From Paraburkholderia haematera (GTDB lineage: Bacteria > Pseudomonadota > Gammaproteobacteria > Burkholderiales > Burkholderiaceae), in the NCBI RefSeq assembly GCF_905220975.1, contig NZ_CAJNBK010000029.1, forward strand, positions 1 through 64,000: a stretch of 64,000 bases of DNA. Reading direction: 5' to 3'. Each line of letters starts with the position of its first letter. The stretch's first letter is position 1. Position numbers and translations under genes: made by a program. Below the pieces are notes generated by a model, which worked only from the letters and a program-made list of their open reading frames with translations, had not been told where the DNA came from and ran no database searches. Positions 56,340 through 64,000 of the stretch are shown piece by piece.

Positions 56340-57890
56340 TTATGCTCCGCCCGTCACGCGGATCACTTCTTCGAGCGACGTCAGCCCGGAGGCGAGCCAA
56401 CGGTCCGCATCCTCGCGCAGCGTGCGCATGCCTTGCGCACGGCCCGAAGCCAGAATTTCCGCATCGGATGCGTTGCGGTGAACCAGCGTGCGGATTTCAT
56501 CGTCGATCAGCAGCAGTTCATAGACGCCGCGCCGGCCTGCGTAGCCCGACTGCCCGCACCTGTCGCAGCCGACCGGATGCCAGCGCACGCTGCCATCTTC
56601 TTCGACGCGCTCTTCGCGGCACACCGGGCACAGGCGCCGCACTAGCCGCTGCGCCAGCACGCCGAGCAGCGACGACGCCAGCAGGTACGGTTCGACGCCC
56701 ATATCGGTCAAACGGGTCACCGCGGAGGCCGCATCGTTCGTGTGCAATGTCGCCAGCACAAGGTGGCCTGTGAGCGACGCCTGCACCGCGATCTGCGCGG
56801 TTTCCAGGTCGCGGATTTCACCGATCATGATGACGTCCGGGTCCTGCCGCAGAATCGAGCGCAACGCTCGCGCGAAGGTCATGCCGATCCGCTCGTTGAC
56901 CTGCGTCTGGCCGATGCCGGACAGGTCGTATTCGATCGGGTCTTCGACCGTCATGATGTTGGTGGTCGCGGTTTCGAGCCGCGACATCGACGCGTACAGC
57001 GTGGTCGTCTTGCCCGAGCCGGTCGGACCGGTCACCAGCACGATGCCGTGCGGCTTGCCGATCAGCTTGTCGAACTTGACGAGCGTATCGGGCGCCATGC
57101 CGAGCGCTTCAAGGTTCAGGCGCGAGGCGTCCTTTTCCAGCAGACGCAGCACCGCGCGCTCGCCGTGGCCGGTGGGCAGCGTCGAGACACGCACGTCGAC
57201 CGGACGTCCACCCACGCGCAGCGTAATCCGGCCGTCCTGCGGCAGACGCTTCTCGGCAATGTCGAGCTGCGCCATGATCTTGATCCGTGAGATCAGCGCG
57301 CCGTGCAGCGCCTTTTTCGGCCGTACGACGTCGCGCAGCGTGCCGTCCACACGGAAGCGCACCACAGAAGAAGTCTCGAACGGCTCGATGTGAATATCCG
57401 AGGCCTGCTCGCGTGCCGCTTGCGTGAGCAGCGCGTTGATCATGCGGATGATCGGCGCGTCGTCTTCCGACTCGAGCAGATCCTCGACCTCGGGAATGTC
57501 CTGCATCAAACGCGACAGATCGACTTCACCTTCCACTTCGCCGACCACCTGTGCCGCGCTGCCGTCCTGGCGCGCGTAGGCCTGGTTGATCGCCTGGGCC
57601 AGTTGGTCGGCCGGCACACGCGTCACCGACAACGCACCGAAGTTGCGTGCGACTTCGGCAAGCGCCGCGTCGCTGGTGCGTTCACTGATCCAGACTTCGA
57701 GGCCGTCGGCGTGCTGATGCGCGACCAGAATCTGGCCGCTACGGGCAAAGCCGTAGGGCACGAGGCGCGCAGCGACCCCCGACGGCGCGATGCGTTCGGC
57801 ATGCTCCGCCACGACCGCGGGCGCCATCGCCGAGGCGCTCGTCGCTGCCGGCGATCCTGAGGCTGACGGCGGCGTGGACGGCGTGCTCAC
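56340..57890 (-). CDS. gspE: Type II secretion ATPase GspE
   Basis: GspE hydrolyses ATP to drive pseudopilus extension. The 516-residue product has an N1E-type domain, Walker A GPTGSGKTTTLYASM, IGEIRDLETAQIAVQASLTGHLVLATLHTNDA (Walker B and His box), and the zinc tetracysteine module CPVC...CDRC near the C-terminus. The start is GTG, overlapping the gspD stop by 4 bp. Confidence 0.95.
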   Translation of the reverse strand: MSTPSTPPSASGSPAATSASAMAPAVVAEHAERIAPSGVAARLVPYGFARSGQILVAHQHADGLEVWISERTSDAALAEVARNFGALSVTRVPADQLAQAINQAYARQDGSAAQVVGEVEGEVDLSRLMQDIPEVEDLLESEDDAPIIRMINALLTQAAREQASDIHIEPFETSSVVRFRVDGTLRDVVRPKKALHGALISRIKIMAQLDIAEKRLPQDGRITLRVGGRPVDVRVSTLPTGHGERAVLRLLEKDASRLNLEALGMAPDTLVKFDKLIGKPHGIVLVTGPTGSGKTTTLYASMSRLETATTNIMTVEDPIEYDLSGIGQTQVNERIGMTFARALRSILRQDPDVIMIGEIRDLETAQIAVQASLTGHLVLATLHTNDAASAVTRLTDMGVEPYLLASSLLGVLAQRLVRRLCPVCREERVEEDGSVRWHPVGCDRCGQSGYAGRRGVYELLLIDDEIRTLVHRNASDAEILASGRAQGMRTLREDADRWLASGLTSLEEVIRVTGGA

Positions 57891-60307
57891 GGCTGCACTC
57901 CAGGTGACGCCTTGGACGGCGCCGGCATCGGGTTCGTCTGTACAGGGCCGCCATTCATAACCGGATTCGTCTGCACGGCGGCGCCACTCGTCACCGGATT
58001 CGTCTGCGCAGCGCCGCCACTCGTCACCGGATTCGTCTGCACCGCACCGCCATTCATGACCGGCGCCGTACCGGAAACGGGCGGCGGCGCCATCTGTTGA
58101 CGGCGCATCTGGTCGAGATTAAACAGGTTCATCGCGGGCGAACCACCCTCGGCCGGGCCGAGCGGCATCGGCGGAACCACCGGATCGTCCTTGTCCTTGA
58201 TCAGGTTGTTGTCCGATTTGTACGCGCCCTGCACACCCTGGATGTAGTCGTAGCGGTTCGACGTCACGGCCTGCGCGGTATCGCGATCGCTGATGATCAC
58301 GGGGCGCAGGAACACCATCAGGTTGGTCTTGTTGCGGGTTTTCTGTTCCGAACGGAACAACTGGCCGATCCATGGGATATCGCCAAGCAACGGCACCTTG
58401 CTGTTGCTGACCTGGTAGTTGTCCTGCATCAGCCCGCCCAGCACAATGATCTCGCCGTTGTCGGCGAGCACCGTCGACTGGATCGAACGCTTGGTGAATT
58501 CCGGGCCGGCCGGGTTGGTCGTCGCGTTGGTCGTGCCGTTGACGATCGCCGAGTCTTCCGTGTAGAGCTGCAGCTTGAGAATCCCACCGTCGGTAATCTG
58601 CGGTTTGATGTGCAGCGTCAGACCGACATCGACACGGTCGTAAGTATTGAACGCCTGGCTCGCGGTCGAGCTCGTGAGGTTCGAATACGAACCCGTCTGG
58701 ATCGGCACGTTCGTGCCGACCACGATCTTGGCTTCCTCGTTGTCGAGCGTGATGAGGTTAGGCGTGGACAGCACGTTTGCGTCGGCGGTCTGCGATAGCG
58801 CCTGCAGCAGCGCGCCGAGTCCCTGCACACCGAAAATGTTGTGTATCCACCCGACGTTGAGCCCCTGCTGGAGCGCCCCGCCGCCGAGCGCGCTGGCGAG
58901 ACCGCCGGTGGCCGTGTTTGCCGCGGCGGCCGCGGTCAGATTGACGATGCTGTTGCTGGAGCCGGTCGACAGGTTCGTGCCAGCAAAAACTGAATTGTTC
59001 GCGATCTGCCACTGAATGCCGAGATTCGCGTTCGTAGTGGAGTTCAACTCGACGATGAGCGCCTCGATATAGACCTGCGCACGCCGCGCGTCGAGCTGGT
59101 CGATCACCGATCGCAGGTTGCGGTACACCGGGTCGGACGCCGTGATGATCAGCGAGTTGGTTGCAGAGTCCGCCTGAATCATGCCGCCAGGCTGATTGTC
59201 GTCTCCCTTGTCCTTGTCCCCACCGAGCAGGCCGCCGGAACCGGAACCGCCGCTTGAGCCGTATCCTCCACCACTGCCACCCATCGGCGACGCCGTCGAA
59301 CTGCTATTCAGCCCACCCGACGGCAGCGGCGGCGTACCCGACTGGCCCGTCGAATTGCTGCCCAGCCCACCACCGCCGCTCTGGTTGAACGAATTCGCTT
59401 CGCTCGAACCACCCGACGAACCGGTGTCGCCGCCTTTACCGAGCATCCCGCGCAGGGTCTTCGCGAGCTTCGTCGCGTCCGCGTTGCGCAGCGGCACGAC
59501 GTGCATGTTGCCGGGCATGGTGGTCGGCGTGTCGAGTTCCTTTGCCAACTGCTTCGCGGCCGCGAGCCGCCCGCCGTTCGAGGCACGGATCAGCAGCGCG
59601 TTGGTGCGCGGGTCCGCGGTGACCGACACCTTCAGCGTCGCATCGGTGCTGCCGATCGCGCCGGGGTCGAGCATCTTGGTCAATTGCGCGGCGATGTCGA
59701 TCGCGTTGGCGTTCTTCAACTGCACCACCGACACCGATTGGCCCGCAGCCGTGTCGACCCCCGCGATGATCTGCGCGATACGCCGCACGTTGTCGGCGTA
59801 GTCGGTCACCACAATCGTGTTGTTGGCCGGGTAGGCCGCCACGGTATTGTTCGGTGAGATCAGCGGACGCAAGACGGGCAGCAGGTTATTGGCCGATTCG
59901 TTCTTCAGCGCGAACACTTGTGTGACGATCTGATCGCCACGTGCAACCGGTGTATTGCCGACATAAGTCGGCACGCCTTGCAGCTTGGCATCGGCCTCGG
60001 GCACCACCTTCAACACGCCGTGGTCCTGCACCAGCGCAAAGCCCTGCATCCGCAACGCGGATTGCAGGGTCTTCAGCGCCTGATCTTCAGGCACCGCATT
60101 CTCCGACACGAGGTTCAACTGACCTTTCACGCGCGGGTCGACGATGATCGTTTTGCCGGTTGCCGCCCCGATCGCCTTGGCCACCTGGTCGATATCGGCG
60201 TTCACGAAGTTGAGTGTCACCTGTGCCTGTGCTGTCTGCGCGGTGATCAATCCAGCCACCAGCAGCGCCGTTGCGACGCGACGCAATGCCATACGATTTC
60301 TTCTCAT
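57887..60307 (-). CDS. gspD: Type II secretion secretin GspD
   Basis: GspD forms the outer-membrane channel. From MRRNRMALRRVATALLVAGL (806 residues) it has a signal peptide ending near AQAQ, then N0-N3 domains (VTLNFVNADIDQVAKAIGAATGKTIIVDPRVKG), a long Gly/Ser loop in N3 (~270-345), and the secretin core (EGGIPWIGQLF-like DIPWIGQLFRSE; VLADNGEIIVLGGLM). The C-terminus has four ~11-residue repeats. An alternative ATG lies 5 codons in. Confidence 0.95.
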   Translation of the reverse strand: MRRNRMALRRVATALLVAGLITAQTAQAQVTLNFVNADIDQVAKAIGAATGKTIIVDPRVKGQLNLVSENAVPEDQALKTLQSALRMQGFALVQDHGVLKVVPEADAKLQGVPTYVGNTPVARGDQIVTQVFALKNESANNLLPVLRPLISPNNTVAAYPANNTIVVTDYADNVRRIAQIIAGVDTAAGQSVSVVQLKNANAIDIAAQLTKMLDPGAIGSTDATLKVSVTADPRTNALLIRASNGGRLAAAKQLAKELDTPTTMPGNMHVVPLRNADATKLAKTLRGMLGKGGDTGSSGGSSEANSFNQSGGGGLGSNSTGQSGTPPLPSGGLNSSSTASPMGGSGGGYGSSGGSGSGGLLGGDKDKGDDNQPGGMIQADSATNSLIITASDPVYRNLRSVIDQLDARRAQVYIEALIVELNSTTNANLGIQWQIANNSVFAGTNLSTGSSNSIVNLTAAAAANTATGGLASALGGGALQQGLNVGWIHNIFGVQGLGALLQALSQTADANVLSTPNLITLDNEEAKIVVGTNVPIQTGSYSNLTSSTASQAFNTYDRVDVGLTLHIKPQITDGGILKLQLYTEDSAIVNGTTNATTNPAGPEFTKRSIQSTVLADNGEIIVLGGLMQDNYQVSNSKVPLLGDIPWIGQLFRSEQKTRNKTNLMVFLRPVIISDRDTAQAVTSNRYDYIQGVQGAYKSDNNLIKDKDDPVVPPMPLGPAEGGSPAMNLFNLDQMRRQQMAPPPVSGTAPVMNGGAVQTNPVTSGGAAQTNPVTSGAAVQTNPVMNGGPVQTNPMPAPSKASPGVQP
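57927..58058. repeat. 33 bp repeat in the 3' end of gspD
   Basis: Four near-identical 33 bp units, each containing GGATTCGTCTG or GGTTCGTCTG, code for QTNPV-containing 11-residue repeats at the GspD C-terminus. Confidence 0.85.
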
Positions 60308-60809
60308 GGAATGTGGGATCGATGCCGACGGCCGCAGCCGTCGACGGTCATGCAGTGCGAACATTTGAGCAGGCCGCCGCCCTGTCGGTCTGCCAGCCAG
60401 CCTCACGGGCGGTCAACGTCCCGGATGCCAGACATCCAATGTCCGAAAAAAATGAACAGTAACAGTTTTTCATGTCGGATTTGTCACAAAAGAAACGGCG
60501 CCGTGCGATTCCTCTAAAGACCGCCACAGACTGTCAAGCAATTGAAAGCAAATGAGCTTCTGTGTGTTGGGCCGCAAAAGCGCTTCGTTTTACGCTCGAT
60601 TATGTCGGTTAGCCAACTTGACGCATATGAGCCTGCCGGTATGATACGAGGCGTTCGAGGTGCTGGTTGCGACTTGCCGAGGCGGGTTTTCCCCGATACC
60701 CGGCAAAAGCCCGGCCAGTGAGCGCTCACCGGCGCGCAGCGGCAGAAGTATGGCCGGTGCATTGCCTTACCAAACCTTACCCTTGAGATTTGATTAGTCG
60801 TCTTGACTG
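60308..60809. other. Intergenic region upstream of gspD and of the transglycosylase
   Basis: About 500 bp between divergent genes, with no convincing gene. It must hold the gspDEF promoter and the transglycosylase promoter. The only notable element is the perfect palindrome GTGAGCGCTCAC at 60718-60729. Confidence 0.5.
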
Positions 60810-61256
60810 ATGAAACGAACCTTCGTCACCGTCGCCGCAGGGCTTGCCATGCTGATCGCAGCAGGGTCCGCGCGCGCCGATTGCTTTGACGAGGCTGCGG
60901 GATATCAGAAGGTCAACCCCCTGATTCTGCGCGCAATTGCGTGGCAAGAGTCGCACAATCGGCCGGACGCGCTGCACAAGAACGCCAACGGATCGACCGA
61001 CTACGGCGTCATGCAGATCAACTCGATCCATCTGCCTACGCTAGCCCAGTACGGTATCTCGCAAGGCACGCTGATGCAGCCTTGCAAGAACGTCTACATC
61101 GCGGCATGGCATCTGCGCCGCCAGATGAACAAGTACGGCAATACCTGGCAGGCGGTTGGCGCGTACCACTCCGAAACGCCGGCGCTGCGTGACAAATACG
61201 CGCAGCAGATCGCCGCGATCCTGCGCAAGTGGAATCTGATGCCGGCTGGGCACTGA
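60810..61256 (+). CDS. Lytic transglycosylase, IagB-like
   Basis: The 148-residue protein begins with a signal peptide (MKRTFVTVAAGLAMLIAAGSARA). The SLT domain has the catalytic Glu in RAIAWQESHNRP and STDYGVMQINSIHLP. Such small transglycosylases open the peptidoglycan for secretion or pilus assembly, which fits the neighbouring type II secretion genes. It is followed by the COG0523 gene 143 bp downstream. Confidence 0.88.
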   Translation: MKRTFVTVAAGLAMLIAAGSARADCFDEAAGYQKVNPLILRAIAWQESHNRPDALHKNANGSTDYGVMQINSIHLPTLAQYGISQGTLMQPCKNVYIAAWHLRRQMNKYGNTWQAVGAYHSETPALRDKYAQQIAAILRKWNLMPAGH

Positions 61257-61399
61257 GCCGTTCCCGCCACGCGGCCGTTCCCCGTTTGATGCACAATGCG
61301 GCTTCGTGCTGCCGTCGGCGTTCGGCCCTCTTCGGGCCCCGGAATCATGCGACTCCAAGCCCGGCACGCCCTCCAATCCTCTTGTCTTCCCGTACTGCG

Positions 61400-62716
61400 A
61401 TGAACCAGCCGCTATTGCCCGTCACCGTGCTCTCCGGTTTTCTGGGCGCCGGCAAGACCACGCTCCTGAACCACATCCTCGCGAATCGTGCCGGTCTGCG
61501 CGTCGCGGTGATCGTCAACGATCTGGCCGCCGTCAATATCGATGCAACGCTCGTGCGCGATGCCGCCGCCCTCTCGCATCTCGAAGAGCAGCTCGTCGAG
61601 CTGTCGAACGGCTGCATCTGCTGCACGTTGCGCGACGATTTGCGGGTCGAGATCAAGCGGCTTGCCGCCGAACAGCGCTTCGACGCGATCCTGATCGAAT
61701 CGACCGGTGTGGCCGAGCCCATGCCGATTGCCGAAACCTTCACCTTCGTCGACGACGACGGCGCGTCGCTGTCCGATGTCGCGCAGCTCGATACGATGGT
61801 CACGGTGGTCGACGCGTTCAACTTTCTGCGCGACTACGGTTCAGCCGACGCGCTCTCCGAACGGGGCCTCGCCGCGACTGACGAGGACGATCGGACGCTG
61901 GTCGAATTGCTGATCGAGCAGATCGAATTCTGCGACGTGCTGGTGGTGAACAAAGTCGATCTGGTGAGCGCCGATGAGCTCACGCGTTTGCAGCGCATCC
62001 TCGCCCGCATCAATCCGCGCGCCGTACAGGTGGTAAGCCGTTTTGGCGAGGTACCGCTTGCCGAAGTGCTGAATACCGGACGTTTCGATTTCGACGAGGC
62101 ATCGAGCGCACCGGGCTGGCTGGCGTCGCTCAATCATGAAAATGAGCACGACCATGAACACGGCCATGCGCATCACGGCGAAGCGGACGAATTTGGCATC
62201 GGCAATTTCATTTACCGTGCGCGGCGGCCGTTTCACCCGGAGCGCCTGTGGGCGCTGCTGCATCAGGAATGGAAGGGCATCTTGCGCAGCAAGGGCTTCT
62301 TCTGGCTCGCCACACGTAACGACATTGCCGGTTCGCTGTCGCAGGCGGGTGGCGCTTGCCGCCATGGTCCGGCGGGGATGTGGTGGGCCGCCCAGGATCG
62401 CAGCGAATGGCCGGACGGCGACGACGAGCTGGCCGCCGAAATTGCCGCCGACTGGTATGGCGAACCGGACGATCTGAGTATCGGCGATCGCCGCCAGGAA
62501 CTGGTGATGATCGGCGTCGGCATCGACGCGGCGGTCTGGAAAGCGAAGCTCGACGCGTGCCTCGTAAACGATGAGGAATATGCGGCGGGTCCGCAGGCGT
62601 GGCAACACTTCGCCGATCCGTTCCCGGCATGGGACTTCGACGAGGATGACCATGACCACGATCATCATGACCACGACGGGCACGGCCACGGCGAGATCGT
62701 GCATCGTCACGATTGA
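61400..62716 (+). CDS. COG0523-family (CobW-type) metal-related GTPase
   Basis: The 438-residue protein begins MNQPLLPVTVLSGFLGAGKTTLL (Walker A). It has the CxCC metal motif in SNGCICCTLRDDL, ESTGVAEP, NKVDLV and a C-terminal CobW_C domain (GNFIYRARRPFHPERL). Two His/Asp-rich stretches (ENEHDHEHGHAHH and the C-terminal DDHDHDHHDHDGHGHG) likely bind zinc or another metal. Members act as metal chaperones, often under zinc limitation. The target is not known here. Confidence 0.92.
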   Translation: MNQPLLPVTVLSGFLGAGKTTLLNHILANRAGLRVAVIVNDLAAVNIDATLVRDAAALSHLEEQLVELSNGCICCTLRDDLRVEIKRLAAEQRFDAILIESTGVAEPMPIAETFTFVDDDGASLSDVAQLDTMVTVVDAFNFLRDYGSADALSERGLAATDEDDRTLVELLIEQIEFCDVLVVNKVDLVSADELTRLQRILARINPRAVQVVSRFGEVPLAEVLNTGRFDFDEASSAPGWLASLNHENEHDHEHGHAHHGEADEFGIGNFIYRARRPFHPERLWALLHQEWKGILRSKGFFWLATRNDIAGSLSQAGGACRHGPAGMWWAAQDRSEWPDGDDELAAEIAADWYGEPDDLSIGDRRQELVMIGVGIDAAVWKAKLDACLVNDEEYAAGPQAWQHFADPFPAWDFDEDDHDHDHHDHDGHGHGEIVHRHD

Positions 62717-62803
62717 GCTTGAACGGCCCTTCGGGCTCGTGCCGAGTGATTAGCCGCGACGCCCGTCGCTGCTAATCACTAATGCCAGAGGAAAACGCAG
62801 ACG

Positions 62804-62827
62804 AAAAAAAACCCGCCGTTGGCGGGT
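62804..62827 (-). terminator. Intrinsic terminator of the HU gene
   Basis: On the minus strand ACCCGCC-AAC-GGCGGGT is followed by a run of T. Confidence 0.88.
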
Positions 62828-62851
62828 GTCAACTGCCAGGCAGTAATCTGC

Positions 62852-63130
62852 TTAGCGCTTGTTGACTGCGTCCTTGAACGCCTTACCAGCCGTGAACTTG
62901 ACGGTCTTGGCGGCCGGGATCTTGATAGTCTCGCCGGTCTTGGGGTTACGACCCGTACGTGCTGCGCGCTTGCCCGAACCGAAGCTGCCGAAGCCGATCA
63001 ACTGGACCGCATCACCCTTCGACACAGACTTCTTGATCACTTCAAGCAACGTGTCCAGCGTCTCACCGGTTTGAGCCTTGCTGGCGCCGGTCTGTCCTGC
63101 GACGGCGTCGATCAGTTCCTGTTTGTTCAT
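62852..63130 (-). CDS. hupB: DNA-binding protein HU
   Basis: The 92-residue protein begins [20 protein letters not shown] and contains [38 protein letters not shown], the HU/IHF signature with the DNA-binding arm. HU compacts the nucleoid. AAGGA precedes the ATG, and a terminator lies just after the stop. Confidence 0.95.
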   Translation of the reverse strand: MNKQELIDAVAGQTGASKAQTGETLDTLLEVIKKSVSKGDAVQLIGFGSFGSGKRAARTGRNPKTGETIKIPAAKTVKFTAGKAFKDAVNKR

Positions 63131-63297
63131 TAAGGTTCCTTTCTGAGTTTAGGTTGACACGAACAGCGCGAACGCGCCGATTATACGTGCGCGGGCCGCA
63201 CCGTCGAGCAGCTGCGGCTCCGGATCCCCTCCGGACAATTAGCACGGGGTAGTTGACTGCCCCGCGGCCGTGCTGCCGCTCCCTTCGCGGCGCTTGC

Positions 63298-63390
63298 TAT
63301 GATAGCGCAGCGCAAACCCAATCAGGACAAGGGTTTCAAAGAATTAAGCGGTTCCGGGGCCGATATCGGGGAGAAACCCTTGTTTTTCCT
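63298..63390 (+). ncRNA. Candidate structured RNA or attenuator upstream of mnmC
   Basis: TGCTATGAT at 63295-63303 fits an extended -10 promoter. About 24 bp later ACAAGGGTTTC (63327-63337) pairs perfectly with GAAACCCTTGT (63373-63383), with an inner hairpin in the loop and a T run after it. The unit could be a small RNA of ~80 nt or an attenuator in the mnmC leader. Confidence 0.45.
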
Positions 63391-63545
63391 CGTCATCGAC
63401 CTCAATAGAAGGCTGAAACCCAGTATGGACGGGGCTTAGCGTTGGTTTTTTCCAACGTTACGCGCGTCTTTTTCGCCGCCCGGCGAGCTGCGCGCGCTGG
63501 CGGTAACGTCTGACCCGCTCTTTCTAGCGTCAATTTCCGCCGCGC

Positions 63546-64000
63546 ATGACCGATCCGCTAATCCCCGCCGTCCTCGCTTTCCGCGACAACGGCACGCCGT
63601 TTTCACCGCTCTACGACGACATCTATCACAGCGCCGTCGGCGGTCTCGAACAGGCTGAGTACGTCTTCCTTCGCGGTAATGAGCTGCCGCAGCGGTGGCA
63701 GGGGCGCCGCATTTTCACCGTGCTCGAAACCGGCTTCGGCATGGGCATCAACTTCCTGACCACTTGGGCTGCCTGGCGTGCCGATCCGGCGCACTGCGAG
63801 CGGCTGCACTTCGTGTCGACTGAGAAGCATCCGTTTACTCAGGCCGATTTGCGCAGCGTTTATGCGGCGACGATTTCGGATCCGGAAATTGCCGCGCTGG
63901 CGCAAACGCTGGCCGCTGAGTGGCCGATGCTCGTTCCCGGCACGCACCGGCTCGAATTCGAGGGCGGACGGATCACGCTGACGCTTGTTTTCGCGGATGC
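63546..64000 (+). CDS. mnmC: tRNA mnm5U biosynthesis bifunctional protein MnmC (partial, 5' end)
   Basis: MnmC finishes the mnm5 modification at tRNA U34 after MnmEG. The visible 151 residues begin MTDPLIPAVLAFRDNGTPFSPLYDDIYHS and contain the methyltransferase-side signature VLETGFGMGINFLTTW. The gene runs off the window edge. The candidate RNA structure lies about 160 bp upstream. Confidence 0.92.
   Translation, partial: MTDPLIPAVLAFRDNGTPFSPLYDDIYHSAVGGLEQAEYVFLRGNELPQRWQGRRIFTVLETGFGMGINFLTTWAAWRADPAHCERLHFVSTEKHPFTQADLRSVYAATISDPEIAALAQTLAAEWPMLVPGTHRLEFEGGRITLTLVFAD

Noticed and set aside
60514-60762. 82-codon minus-strand frame in the gspD upstream gap
   Set aside because: No motif, poor composition, and it overlaps probable promoter DNA.

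Overview
This window looks like the origin-proximal part of the main chromosome of a Burkholderiaceae bacterium, most likely Paraburkholderia. The evidence is the gyrB-dnaN-dnaA / rpmH-rnpA-yidD-yidC-mnmE block, the high-GC coding style, a betaproteobacterial type II secretion cluster in which gspC is reversed, and the close match of many proteins to remembered Burkholderia families. No database search was possible; identities come from motifs and family knowledge.

Layout. 1-111: 3' end of an IS256-family element beside gyrB. 135-8744: replication and membrane-biogenesis core, divergent around a probable origin at 5677-6059 with one perfect DnaA box. 8883-12447: a phage-type repressor between yidC and mnmE, then a P4-type integrase just after the mnmE 3' end, both probably mobile-element remnants. 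12724-13327: two small envelope proteins. 13599-22630: complete wspABCDEFR surface-sensing operon that makes c-di-GMP. 22734-27209: SDR oxidoreductase, divergent GlxA-type regulator, HIT protein, SpeG acetyltransferase and small proteins. 27463-35777: L-arabinose-type uptake and oxidation locus (sugar-acid dehydratase, AraHGF transporter, aldehyde dehydrogenase homologue, divergent GbpR-like regulator). 35929-42229: YaeQ, a VOC protein, a candidate small RNA, Ada, AlkA, GshA and a lipoprotein. 42599-47216: MarR, EmrB-type pump and outer-membrane efflux factor. 47257-60307: gspN-gspD type II secretion genes. 60810-64000: lytic transglycosylase, COG0523 metal GTPase, HU, and the start of mnmC.

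The observations most worth following are: (i) a compact small-RNA gene on the minus strand at 37155-37219 with two anti-Shine-Dalgarno motifs; (ii) an aldehyde dehydrogenase in the arabinose locus in which the Asn, Glu and Cys active-site positions are all replaced; (iii) two inverted copies of a hairpin repeat that push apart the gspJ-gspK junction and leave gspK without a normal start; (iv) a strand-asymmetric G+T enrichment running toward the repeats and the IS; (v) an integrase at an SGI1-like mnmE attachment site that has lost its catalytic Tyr; (vi) an intrinsic-terminator-like hairpin inside the rnpA coding sequence.

Genes cooperate in clear modules: wsp converts surface contact into c-di-GMP, gsp exports folded proteins across the outer membrane, ara imports and oxidises a pentose, and ada-alkA repairs alkylated DNA.
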